Source: Cercis canadensis
Taxonomy: Eukaryota > Streptophyta > Magnoliopsida > Fabales > Fabaceae
Length of the DNA stretch: 64,000 nt
NCBI GenBank assembly: GCA_003255065.1
Contig: QAOA01005284.1
Location: 9,159 to 73,158, forward strand
Direction of reading: 5' to 3'
Under the pieces are notes generated by a model. That model was not told where the DNA came from and did no database searches. It worked only from the letters and a program-made list of their open reading frames with translations. Both the position numbers and the translations under genes were made by a program. Of the stretch, positions 36,057 to 47,294 are shown piece by piece. Position 1 is the first letter of the stretch, and every line of letters begins with the position of its first letter.

Positions 36057-39000
36057 CTAGATACCGGGGTCAAAGACCACTCTCACGAAGTCTTGGGTTG
36101 CCCCTGTAGAGTCATCTTCTAAAGCCGCTGAATCAGAACCGGAACCAGAACCAGATTCAGATTCACTAGGATTGCCATCGCTTAAAAATGTAGAAATTTC
36201 AGCACAGATAGCACAGCTCGTATCCTCCACGATGTCCTCTTGAGCGCCCTCATAAAATGGCTTGAGGCGATGCTTATTCACCTTGAAAGCCTTGCTGGTG
36301 GACTCACTTGCTATCTCGACTGCACCATAAGGAAAAACCTTGGTGACAACCAACGGACCAAGCCACCGAGAATGGAGCTTGCCGGGCATGAGCTTTAAGC
36401 GGGAGTTATACAAGAGAACTTTCTGGCCAGTAGAGAACGCTTTCCTCAGCACCATGTTATCATGAAACCGCTTGGTCTTTTCCTTGTAAAGGCGGGAGCT
36501 CTCATAAGCATCCAAATGAAGCTCCTCAAGCTCTTGGAGGTGAAGCTTTCTTTGGGATCCGGCTTGGCTCAAATCAAGGTTGCATTGCTTGACCGCCCAA
36601 TAGGCCTTGTGCTCAAGCTCCACTGGAAGGTGGCATGCTTTGCCAAAAACTATCCGGTAGGGAGACATCTCAATAGGTGTCTTGAATGCAGTCCGGTATG
36701 CCCATAGAGCATCCTCAAGTCGCAAACTCCAGTCCTTCCTATTAGGTTGCACAGTCTTCTCCAAGATACACTTGATCTCCCTGTTGGAGACTTCAGCTTG
36801 CCCATTGGTCTGAGGGTAGTAAGGGGTAGAAACCTTATGCATGACTCCATATTTCTTCATTAAAGCCGCCATGCTCCGGTTGCAGAAATGTGAACCCTAA
36901 TCACTGATGATGGCCCTTGGAATGCCAAATCATGCAGCCCTAACAGCTGTTCGTTAGGAAAGGAATCATGAATGGGCAGTGGATCAGGAGCTTACTCGAT
37001 ACAGCTCAAGTGGTTAGCAATCAGGTTCTCTGCTCCACTTTTGTCTTAGATCTCCACATCAAACTCTTGGAGCAACAACATCCACCTAATCAGTCGTGGC
37101 TTGGCATCCGGTTTCTTCAAAAATATGATTCACTAAATAGAACAATCCTTAGGTTCGACTTAGGGCTAACCCTTGCTGCAGAAAGCTAGGTAACCGACCT
37201 TAAACATTAACTAATTTGAGGAGCCTCGGCAGCTCATCACCCACACATAATATTTTGCCTCACTCTTTAACTTGTCTATTTGTGCACATGTGAGGTGTGA
37301 GGGCAAAACATGGGCAGCTAGATAATTCACAAGATCTGCATACCATGGAAACTCACCATACAGCCCAGCTGTTCATCAGGAAAGGAATCTTGAATCGGTA
37401 GTGGATCAGGAGCTCGCTCGATGCGGCTCAGGTGGTCAGCAACCAGGTTCTCTGCTCCACTTTTGTCTCGGATTTCCACATCAAACTCTTGGAGCAGCAA
37501 CATCCACCTAATCAGTTGTGGCTTGGCATCTGGTTTCTTCAAAAGATACTTTAGAGCTGTATGATCTGAAAATACTATAACCTTAGAATCTATCAAACAA
37601 GACCTGAACTTATCTAATGCAAAAACAATAGATAAAAGTTCTTTTTCGGTGGTTGTGTAGTTTGCTTGAGCAGCATCTAGAGTTCTTGAAGCATAGTAAA
37701 CCACATAAGAAACTTTGGCCACTCACTGCGCCAAGACAGCCCCCAAGGCATAATTCAAAGCGTCGCACATCAGCTCGAATGGGAGTGTCCAATCAGGTGG
37801 CTGAATGATAGGGGTACTGGTGAGAGCTAGCTTCAGGCGGTTGAAAGCTTCCTTGCACTTCTGATCAAACAGAAACTCCACATCTTTCTGCAGAAGGGTG
37901 GACAGCGGGATAGCTATCTTGCTGAAGTCTTTGATAAAGCGCCAGTAGAAACCTGCATGTCCAGGAAATGATCGAACTTCCCACACGCATGTGGGGTAAG
38001 ATAAAGTAGTAATGACATCAATTTTAGAAGGATCTACCTCAACTCCCTTTCTAGACACTACATGGCCTAAAACTATACCCTGCTCTACCATGAAATGACA
38101 TTTTTCAAAATTTAAAACAAAGTTAGTTTCAATGCAGCGATGCAGCACTCTAGCTAAGCTATTCAGATTGGCATTAAAAGAAGAACCATAGACAGTAAAA
38201 TCGTCCATAAACACCTCTATACACTCCTCTAAAAAGTCAAAGAATATACTCACCATGCACCGTTGGAAGGTACCAGGGGCATTGCAAAGGCTGAAAGGCA
38301 TCCGTCGATAAGCAAACGTGCTGAAGGGATATGTAAAAGTGGTCTTCTCTTGATCCTCCGGTGCAATATGAATTTGGAAGTAGCCAGTGTAGCCATCCAG
38401 GAAGCAGTAATGCGATTTTCCAGCTAACAGCTCTAGCATTTGATCGATGAATGGCAGGGGGTAATGATCCTTCCTGGTGGCTTGATTTAGCCTCTTGTAA
38501 TCGATGCAGACCCGCCAGCTGTTCTGCACTCGGGTAGGTAGTAGCTCGTTGTTCTGGTTGGCCACCACTGTAACCCCGGATTTCTTCGGGACGACCTACA
38601 CTGGGCTCACCCAAGTGCTGTCAGATATAGGATAAATGATGCCAGCTTGCAGAAGCTTGGTCACCTCCTTCTTAACCACGTCCAGAATGAGAGGGTTTAA
38701 TCGCCTCTGGGGTTGCCTCACTGGTTTAGCGCCATCTTTAAGTAATATGCGATGCATGCATGTAGAAGGACTAATGCCAGGAATATCTACTAATGTCCAG
38801 CCAATGGCTTGCTTATGCTCTCGCAGAATCCGCAGCAATCTTTCCTCTTGCTCAGGAAGTAAATTGTTAGCCACAATTACAGGAAGCTGCTCTGCAGATG
38901 CCAAATACGCATACTTCAGATGCTTAGGCAGAGGCTTCAGCTCTAGCTTGGGTGGCTGCACTGCAGAGGGCAGTAATCGAGGTGGCTGAATGTCAATCAC

Positions 39001-39594
39001 TGCAGACTGAATCTCCTCATGAGCAGCAGCTACTACCAACTCTGGGGAACCAGAGTCATCATCACTTAAGAAGGTGGAGATCTCAGCACAAATAGCACAG
39101 TCAGAATCACCGTCACAATCAGTACAAGATTGGCACTGAATAGAATCATCAAAACTAGCCAAATTAGGTAAATCAACACACAAATGATGGTAGACATCCT
39201 CAACCAAATCATCAATCACATCAATGTGAAAAACAGAATGCTCATCCATGGGATGCTTCATAGCATCAAAAATATTGAACTGCACAACAGAATCTCCAAA
39301 CTCCATGGATAGAGTTCCCGTATACACATCAATCTTAGTCTGTGCGGTCTTGAGTTATGGTCTGCCCAGAATGAGTGGAGCCTTGCTAGATTGTGACTGT
39401 CCCTCCATCTCCAGAATATAAAAATCAATAGGAAAGATGAGCTCATCAACTCTGACCAACATATCTTCAATCAATCCAGCTGGATAGGCACTGCGCCTGT
39501 TTGCTAACTGAATCATAACTCCTATGGCACTCAAGGGTCCAAGCCCGAGGGAACTAAAAACAAACATAGGCATGACATTTATAGAAGCACCTAA
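36057..39594 (-). pseudogene. pol: Athila copy D pol region
   Basis: Integrase-like sequence lies at about 36230-36930 (NGQAEVSN near 36800). RNase H lies near 37400-37790, RT near 37900-38720 (FMDDFTVYGSS near 38200) and protease-like sequence near 39260-39594. Downstream of the integrase similarity, at about 36180-36225 on the minus strand, there is a segment [14 protein letters not shown] that also occurs in the spacer between protease and RT (39080-39140). Rearranged and broken in several places. Confidence 0.8.
37122..37239 (+). mobile_element. Athila LTR end fragment in opposite orientation
   Basis: 118 bases matching the last part of the plus-strand solo LTR (43404-43521), ending GGAGCCTCGGCAGCTCATCA. 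It lies inside copy D. Confidence 0.85.
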
Positions 39595-39758
39595 CTGGCG
39601 CTTAGCTGGCGAACTGACTAGTTTGACTAACCAACTATGCTAACATAGGCATGTACACTAACTGACACAGGCGTGTACACTTAACACGGAGGTGTCTAAT
39701 GCTGTCATGGGTGTGTACATTGATATAACATGGGCATGTCTAATACATGATTCTAATG
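39595..39758 (-). mobile_element. Partial 3' LTR of the Copia element
   Basis: Matches the last 160 or so bases of the LTR at 46982-47294 (GACTAGTTTGACTAACCAAC, then repeats around ATGTACACTAACTGACAC). It is followed by a polypurine tract. Confidence 0.8.
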
Positions 39759-39780
39759 CCCCCCCCCCCTTCCCTCTCAA
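39759..39780 (-). promoter_or_regulatory. Polypurine tract of the Copia element
   Basis: The minus strand reads GAGAGGGAAGG followed by a run of about eleven G, next to the 3' LTR. Confidence 0.8.
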
Positions 39781-39998
39781 GTTGGAAGGTAAATGTCCAA
39801 GACACTAAACTTGGCTTTGAGGAATTGAAATTGAGTAGATGATAAAGGTTTGGTTAGTAAATCAGCAAGTTGATGTTGTGACTTGACATGCACAAGCTTG
39901 ATGAAACCTGAATTGACATGCTCTCGAATGAAATGATAATCAATATCAACATGCTTGGATCTATCAGTAGGGGTAGGATTGGTGGCAAGATGGATGGC

Positions 39999-41428
39999 TG
40001 ATGAGCTGCCGAGGCTTCTCAAATTAGTGAAAGTTTAAGGTCAGTTTACCTAAGCTACTTGTAGCATAAGGCAGCCCTAAGTCGAACCTAAGGATTATTC
40101 TGAGTAGTGAATCATATTTAGAAACATATCAACAAGGGGGTTTTGTTTGTGCAAGTGTTTTACAGAAATTAATTGTAAGTGGTAAACCTAAAAGAAAACA
40201 ACCAATCCAAGTCTTAACTGATTCTGATTTTAATCCATCATTGATTTCCAATGATCCATTCAGTTATTAACCATGTTCTTGGCCTTAGAAAACATCAAGA
40301 AGCCTCTCAGTCCTCTATGGATGTCCACTGGCTAAGCAACCAAAATTCGGATTAACTAAGACTAAATGAATTAAGCACTCATTCAAATCCAGTTTTACCT
40401 AAGTCCATGATCCAGCCAAGGTAATTAATCTATCCAAAAGCTTAGAAATTTAATTAACCTTTTAAGTTCCTCTTTTATCACATGCAGTTAAGCAATCAAC
40501 ACATGAAGATTCAAATTCGAATTTAACAATTCAAACAGAATAGTTCAAAGGAAGCAAAGAAGTAGATTAATCATTGAATGAATAGCAATCAAAGCATAAT
40601 CTCAGAATCAATAATCAGAACAGCCAAAACCTAGATTGATTTGATGAATTAGTCTTCCATGAACAAGAGAAGCCAAGTTCTTAAAAAATATCTAGAGAGA
40701 AAACTTAAAGACTAAGAAAACTTGAAAAGCTGTCTAAAATATCCTAAGTGTCTAATATGAATTTCGGCTGCCCCTTTCTGAACATATAAATCTCCAAAAA
40801 TACATGCACACCCAAATTTCCCTTAGGATGCACTTATTCCCATGGGCCTTAGCTTTCATTGGGCTTTGGTTTTGGCTCATTTGGACTTGTCATGAGGAAG
40901 TTAAGCCCATTTAAGTGCCAATAGGTTTCTGGAACCATCAACCAACTTCGACAGCAAATAAGACCATCTACAATATAAACTCTGGTGAACCAGTCTTCAT
41001 AAAAATTGAAGCTCTGTCTGTTAGATATCCAATGGGACCAGTTTCAAGTCCATACGACACCTAAATCTCAAGTTATGGTCCAAACACTGCATGCGGGTCA
41101 GGATCCTGCGACAACATCTCTTCTCTGACTTCCAGGCTGCATATGACCTTCTGGACGTCCGAATTGGCTTTAGAGCCCTGAATGAAAGTTGTAGATAATT
41201 CTCACAGATTTCTTACAAGGTATCACTCGAAATTTTTAGACATCTAGAACTAAAGATATGCATGAAACACAGAGACAGCATAAAATGCTCAATATTGCTG
41301 AAAAATGCAATTAGGTACAATTGGATCCAAAGTCATGAAATGAGGTCCAAGTCTACTCAATTCAGCCCAAAAGAGGTTTAAAAGACTAAATATGAGGGAT
41401 AACTATTGTATAAAAAGTGTGTTCATCA
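39999..41428 (-). mobile_element. Solo LTR of an Athila element (minus orientation)
   Basis: 1430 bases with TG...CA ends and perfect 5-base duplications ATGGC at 39994-39998 and 41429-41433. No internal region. It sits in the RNase H part of the Copia element. Its sequence groups with the B/C/D LTRs. Confidence 0.93.
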
Positions 41429-42094
41429 ATGGCAGATTGATTGTCACAAAAAATCATGATGGAAGTAGTGGAAACTTAAAAAATTCGGCTCAGCTGTCTC
41501 AACATAAGAGCTCACTAGTGACATTTGCCAAGGTCCTATATTCTGCCTTTGCAGAGGAACAAGACACAGTTGGATGTCTCTTGGATTTCCACGAGATCAA
41601 GGAATCACTAAGGAAAACAAAATATCCAGTGGTGGATCTTCTGGTGTCTAGGCAGCTACCCCAATCAGCATTTGCAAAAGCAGCTAGATGTAATGGAGAA
41701 TTTGCAGAAAACAAAAGGCCTTGACTTGGTGCAGATTTCAAATACTGTAGAACATGGTGAACAGAAGTCAAATGAGGCATTCTGGGTTGTGACATGAATT
41801 GACTCAGCTTGTTAACTGCATAGGTAATGTCTAGCCTAGAGACAGTAAGGTACATAAGTCTCCCAATGAGACGTCTATATAAAGAAGCATTTGGAAGTAA
41901 GTCACCATCATTTTTGGTGAGTTTCAAACTTGGATCCATGGGCAAAGGCAAAGGTTTAGCAGCAAAAAAAGTTGTATCCTCCAGTAATTGGAATGTATAT
42001 TTACGCTGAGAGAGATTTATGCCCTTAGTGGATTTGGCTATCTCTAAACCAAGAAATACTTGAGATCACCAATAACCTTGAGCTTAAAGAGGGT

Positions 42095-43521
42095 TGATGA
42101 ACACACTTTTTATACAATAGTTATTCCTCATACTTAGTCTTTTAAACCTCTTTTGGGCTGAATTGCATAGACTTAGACCTCATTTCATGACTTTGGATCC
42201 ATTTGTGCTTAATTGCAATTTCCAGCAATACTGGGAATTATATGCTGTCTCTGTGTTTCATGCATATCTTGAGTTCTGAATGTCTAAAAATTCCGAGTCA
42301 TACCTTGTAGGAAAGCTGAGAGAATTGTCTACAACTTTCTTTCAGGGCTCCAAAGCTAATTCGGACGTTCAGAAGGTCATATGCAGCCTGGAAGCCAGAG
42401 AAGACATGCTGTCGCAGGATCCTGACCTACATGCAGTATTTGGGTCATAACTTGAGCTTTGGATGTCATATGGACCTGAAACTGGTACCATTGGAAAGCT
42501 AACAGACAGAGCTTCAATTTATATGAAGATCGGTTCACCATATTTTATGTTTAAGATGGTCTTATTTGCTGTGCAAGTTAGCTGACGGTTCCAGACACCT
42601 TTTGCCACTTAAATGGGCCTAACTTCCTCATGACAAGTCCAAATGGGCCCAAACCAAAGCCCAATTGAAGCTAAGACCCAAGGGAACAAGTGTGCCCTAA
42701 GGGAAATTTGGGTGTGCATGTAAATTTGGAGGTCTATATCAGCAAGAGGGGGGCAGCCGAAATTGGGAATCAAGTCTTTAGATATTTTAGACAGCTTTCT
42801 AGCTTTCCTTAGCTCTTAAGTTTTCTCTTAGATATTTTTTAAGAACTCAGCTCTTCTTGTTCATGGAGGGCTAAATCATCATATCAATCCAGGTTTTGCT
42901 ATTCTGATTATTGATTTTGAGATTATGTGTTGTTGTTCTTCATTTTAGTTGTTAATCAAGTTCTTTCAATCCTCTGAAATATTCTGTTTGAATTGCTTAA
43001 TTCGGATTGGATTATTCATGTGTTCATATTCTGTTTGCATGTGATAAAAGAGGATTGTATGGTTAATTAATGGTTCTAAGCTTGGACGGATTAATTACCT
43101 TGGCTGGATTCAGGACTTAGGTTAAACTGGACTTGAATGTTTGCTTAATTCATTTAGTCCCTTGTTGAACCGAATTCTGGTTGCTTAACCAGTAGACATC
43201 CATAGAACATTGAGAGGCTTCTTGATATGTTTTAAAGGCCAAGAACATGATTAATAATTAAATGGATCCTTGGAAATCAAGGATGAATCAAAATCAGAAT
43301 TAGTTAAGACTTGGATTGGTTGCTTTCTCTCAAACTTTACCACTTTCAATTAATTTTTGTTAATCACAGAAACAAACACAACCCCCCTGTTTATATGCTT
43401 CTCAATATGATTCACCAAATAGAACAATCCTTAGGTTCGACTTAGGGCTACCCTTTGCTGCAAAAAGCTAGGTAACCGACCTTAAACATTAACTAATTTG
43501 AGGAGCCTCGGCAGCTCATCA
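42095..43521 (+). mobile_element. Solo LTR of an Athila element (plus orientation)
   Basis: 1427 bases with TG...CA ends and perfect 5-base duplications AGGGT at 42090-42094 and 43522-43526. No internal region. It sits between the RT and RNase H parts of the Copia element. Its 3' end groups with the LTR of copy A. Confidence 0.93.
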
Positions 43522-46500
43522 AGGGTCTGAAGCATTTTTTGAACATGCTGAATGGCATCAGAATTGGATCCATCCAATATAATATCATCCACATAGACCA
43601 ACAGGATGACTAAAGTGGGTCCTTTTCCAATGGAAAACAAAGAGTAATCCGTGTGAGACTGATAGAATCCATGCTGAATTAATGCAATGGAAAACTTGTG
43701 AAACCATTGCCTAGAGGCTTGTCTTAATCCGTAGAGGGATTTTGTGAGTTTACAAACCATATTCTTGCCTTGCACTTTGTATTCGAGTGGAAGTTGCATG
43801 TATACCTCCTCAAACAAATCGCCATTTAAGAAGGCATTGTTAATGTCCAATTGAAGCATGGACTAATGCTTTACAGCAACTATTGACAAGAGAAAATAGA
43901 CAGTAGTTATCTTGGCCACTGGTGAGAAGGTGTCCAAAAAATCTATCCTAGCTTGTTAAGTGTAGCCTTTAGCAACTAGTCTGGTCTTGTATCTTTCCAA
44001 AGTGCCTTTTTCCTTGTACTTAACCTTGTATATCCACCTGCAACCAATGACATGTTTGCCTAGGGGAAGAGGAACTATTTGCCAGGTCTCATTAGCTTCC
44101 AAAGCATCAATCTCCTCTTGCATGGCAGTCCTCCACTCTTTATGGTACACGACTTGGTGGTAGAACTAAGGTTCATAGATGCTAGAGACTTGAAGAATGT
44201 AGTCCCTGTATGAACTTGAAAGCTTGTCATAACAAATGACATTTTGGATAGGATGCCTGACTGTGGACTGATCAATTGAGCAAATATAGTCATTAAGATA
44301 AGTTGGAGGTCTGATATTCCTTGTGGTTCTGAATAGATTGGCATCTGGTGTGGTTCCATTAACTTGTTGAGATGAATTAGAGGAAGCAGAAGGAGAGACA
44401 CCAGAAGCTTGAGCAGAGAAACCAGCAGCATGCGGTGTAGAGGCATCAAGTGAGGAATTGCTAAATGTAGGAAATCTGGCAGGATCATGTGAAAGGTTCT
44501 GACAATTCGGTTGAGGAGTTGGAATCACAATGTCATTGAATAAATCCTCTGCATCACTTGAGAATGGAATGGCCTGGAATGGAAACACATGTTCATGAAA
44601 AATGACATCTCTTGAGATCATGAACTTTCTGGTTTGTAGATTGTAAACTTTATACCCTTTATAACCTAAGGGATAACCCACGAAAATTGTACGTACAACA
44701 CGAGGTGTGAACTTAGTTCTTTCAGGTGGGATAGTGGCTACGAAACACAAGCACCCAAAAACCTTGAAAGCATTATAGTTTAGGAGTTGCTTGTAGAGCA
44801 ACTGATATGGTGATTTGTCTTTCAGTAAAGGAGATGGAGTTCTGTTAATGAGGAAGGCAGCAGTGGTAAGGCATTCACCCTAAAAGTGAAGAGGAATTTG
44901 AGCTTGAAACATCAAAGCTCGAGCCACATTCAGCAGATGTTGATGCTTTCTTTCCAATACTGAATTCTGCTCAGGTCGATATGCACGTGAGAATTGGTGA
45001 AGTGTGCTTTGTTGTTGTAGAAAATTGGTGAGAGCAAGTTCTTTGGCATTATCTGACCGAAGTTGCTTAATGGTCTTGCCAAATTAGGTTTCGATCATTT
45101 TAAAAAAATTGACAATGGAATCAGCAGCTTCTGATTTGCTTGTTAGCATATATACCCAAGTAAAATGAGTGCAATCATTAACAATGGTTAAGAAATATCT
45201 CTTACCATCATAAGTGCAATGATGATAAGGACCCCAGATGACACAATGAACCAAATCAAATGGAAACTCAGACAGATTATTACGAGTTGTGAATGACAAG
45301 CATCTAAATTTGGATAAAGGACATATTTGACATGTGCTAGAAGAGTAAGTTGAAGGGAAAGCAAAAGGAATTGTATTACTCATGATTTTCAACACTTTAT
45401 CAGAGAGATGACCTAGTCTAGCATGCCACAGTTTGGCATTGCTGAATTTATTGAAAGAGAAATTAGAATTTGATACATGATCTAAAATGGAAGATTCAGC
45501 ATGCACAGTACAAGCAGAATTAGATTTCAGTATATTACAACTGATAGGTTTTGATGAAAAAGAAAAATCTATATCAGGTGTGCCTTGTTCACCATTCTTG
45601 TGGACTTTGTATGTGTATAATCCTTGACACACATCACCCTTGCCAATCAGCTTCGAGTGTTTGAGGTCCTGGATGTGAAAAGAATTAGCATAAAAAAATA
45701 CAAGACAATTTGAATTCTGTAACATTTTATGTGTGATAAAATGTTTGAGGGAATAAGAAACATGAAATGTGGCTCCTGAATCTAATATCCAGGAGTCAGA
45801 ATCCTAATTGAATGTGGAAGTACCAAAGGAAAGAATAATACCATCTGAGGTTTGGTTGGTTTAAGTATCCATATCAGGAATGGCTGCTTGTGACAACTGG
45901 GATTGGAGAAGATGAATCAATTGTTGGTATTGTTGTGAAGTCATCTGGAAAGAAGAAGAATGATTCATAATTGGTGAAGCTGGATCAGGTTCTTCTTCAG
46001 CAAGATGATTCACATTGCCAGCTTGCTTCCCTTTCTTGTACCCTGGAGGGTATCCATGATGCTTGTAGCATTTCTCTTTTGTATGTCCAAGCATACCACA
46101 ATGTGCACACATAGGCCTGTCTTTCTTTCCATTTCTGGTTTTTCCATTTGAACCAAAATGATTCTGATGACCATTGACTGCATAGGCCATATGATCACTT
46201 GAGTAAGGATGCATTCCCATCAATCTCTGCTTCTCTTCTTGAACAACTAAAGAAAAAACCTTGTTGACAGGTGGAAGTGGATCCATCAAAAGTATCTGCC
46301 CCCTCACATGTGAGAAAACTTCATTCAGTCCCATGAGAAAGCAAAGAACATACTCCTGATGAAGATGATCCAACAATGGTTTTACACCTTCGCAAGAACA
46401 AGAGTGGATGGGACAATATTCACCAACCTCTTCCCAAATACCTTTTAGTTGTGTGAAGTATTGAGCAACTAACAAGGATCTTTGAGTGAGATTGATCAAT

Positions 46501-46966
46501 GCTTTCTTCAATTGAAAGATTCTTGGACCATTATGTTGCTGAAAGCATTCTTTCAGATAAAGCCAAATATCTGCTGCAGTGGAGGAGTAAATCACACTCG
46601 TAGTGATTTCTTTTGAGATGGCGTTGAGAAGCCATGAAGCAACAAAATTGTTATTGCGTTGCCAAGCTAGAAAATGCGGAAAATCATATTCATCAGGTGG
46701 AGGTATCTATCCATCCACAAATTCGAGCTTATTCTTGGCTATCAGTGCCATTTTCATTGCACGATGCCAAGAGTTGTAATTGTCTCCAGTGAGTGATTAA
46801 GAAATGAGAATCAACCCTGGGGAATCCGAAGGATGCAAGAAAAATGGGCTTGAAGCATCATCTATGGGAATCGACGCCATTGATGATCAACGAAGGAAGA
46901 AAAAATGCAAGAAACAGATTAGAGCATTTCTGCAGAGGAAGACGACTTAGAGAACTCAGGTTCTCT

Positions 46967-46978
46967 GCTCTGATACCA
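46967..46978 (-). promoter_or_regulatory. Primer binding site, initiator tRNA-Met type (Copia)
   Basis: The minus strand reads TGGTATCAGAGC, the usual Copia priming site, three bases from the 5' LTR edge. Confidence 0.92.
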
Positions 46979-46981
46979 TAT

Positions 46982-47294
46982 TGAACTTTGAGAAAATGAA
47001 GAATCTCATTCATTGAAAATAATCATCAAGACCTTTACAATATATAGCAAAATGCATATGCATCTTCAGTAACAGAAAAGCTAACTAACTTCCTAGTGGT
47101 AAGCTGGAGCTGAGCTAGCTAACTGACTAGTTTGACTAACCAACTATGCTAACACAGGCATGTACACTAACTGACACGGGCATGTACACTAATTGACACG
47201 GGTGTGTACACTTAACTTAACACGGGGGTGTCTAATGCTGTCATGGGCGTGTACATTGATATAACACGGGCATGTCTAATACATGATTCTAATA
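46982..47294 (-). mobile_element. 5' LTR of the Copia element
   Basis: About 313 bases, from TGAACTTTGAG (plus strand) to about GATTCTAATA. It contains about three short tandem units of the type ATGTACACTAACTGACACGG near 47157-47215. Confidence 0.82.

Larger units (their letters stand above)
34069..39594 (-). mobile_element. Athila-lineage element, copy D (rearranged)
   Basis: It starts with a polypurine tract and 3' non-coding region (34069-35640), then pol pieces in partly scrambled order. Integrase, RNase H, RT and protease similarity extends to 39594, where the sequence passes into the LTR of the Copia element. Gag, priming site and own 5' LTR are not seen. A short LTR end fragment in opposite orientation lies at 37122-37239. 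A heavily rearranged fossil with many breaks. Confidence 0.78.
39777..46881 (-). pseudogene. Copia gag-pol region
   Basis: Minus-strand parts are as follows. Gag is near 45861-46881, probably starting MASIPIDDASS, with a zinc knuckle CAHCGMLGHTKEKCYKHHG near 46070-46130. Protease is near 45750-45830 (WILDSGA-like). The GAG-pre-integrase motif is near 45420 (LWHARLGHLSD). Integrase is near 44480-45330. RT is near 43530-44150 ([17 protein letters not shown]). RNase H is in two stretches, near 41499-41760 and 39777-39998, separated by an inserted solo LTR; a second solo LTR separates it from RT. Integrase before RT is the Copia order. Broken in several places. Confidence 0.88.
39595..47294 (-). 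mobile_element. Ty1/Copia element carrying two Athila solo LTRs
   Basis: Minus-strand order is 5' LTR 46982-47294, initiator tRNA-Met priming site, gag, protease, integrase, RT, RNase H, polypurine tract, partial 3' LTR 39595-39758. Removing the two inserted solo LTRs leaves about 4.8 kb, a normal Copia length. The aligned parts of the two LTRs differ at roughly 4% of sites by eye, mostly C/T at CpG, plus one short repeat-unit difference, so the insertion is moderately recent. The 3' LTR is partial and joins copy D directly. Broken in several places. Confidence 0.9.

Noticed and set aside
41392-41724. Plus-strand frame of 110 residues
   Set aside because: Starts in an Athila solo LTR and runs antisense to Copia RNase H across an insertion edge; a shadow.
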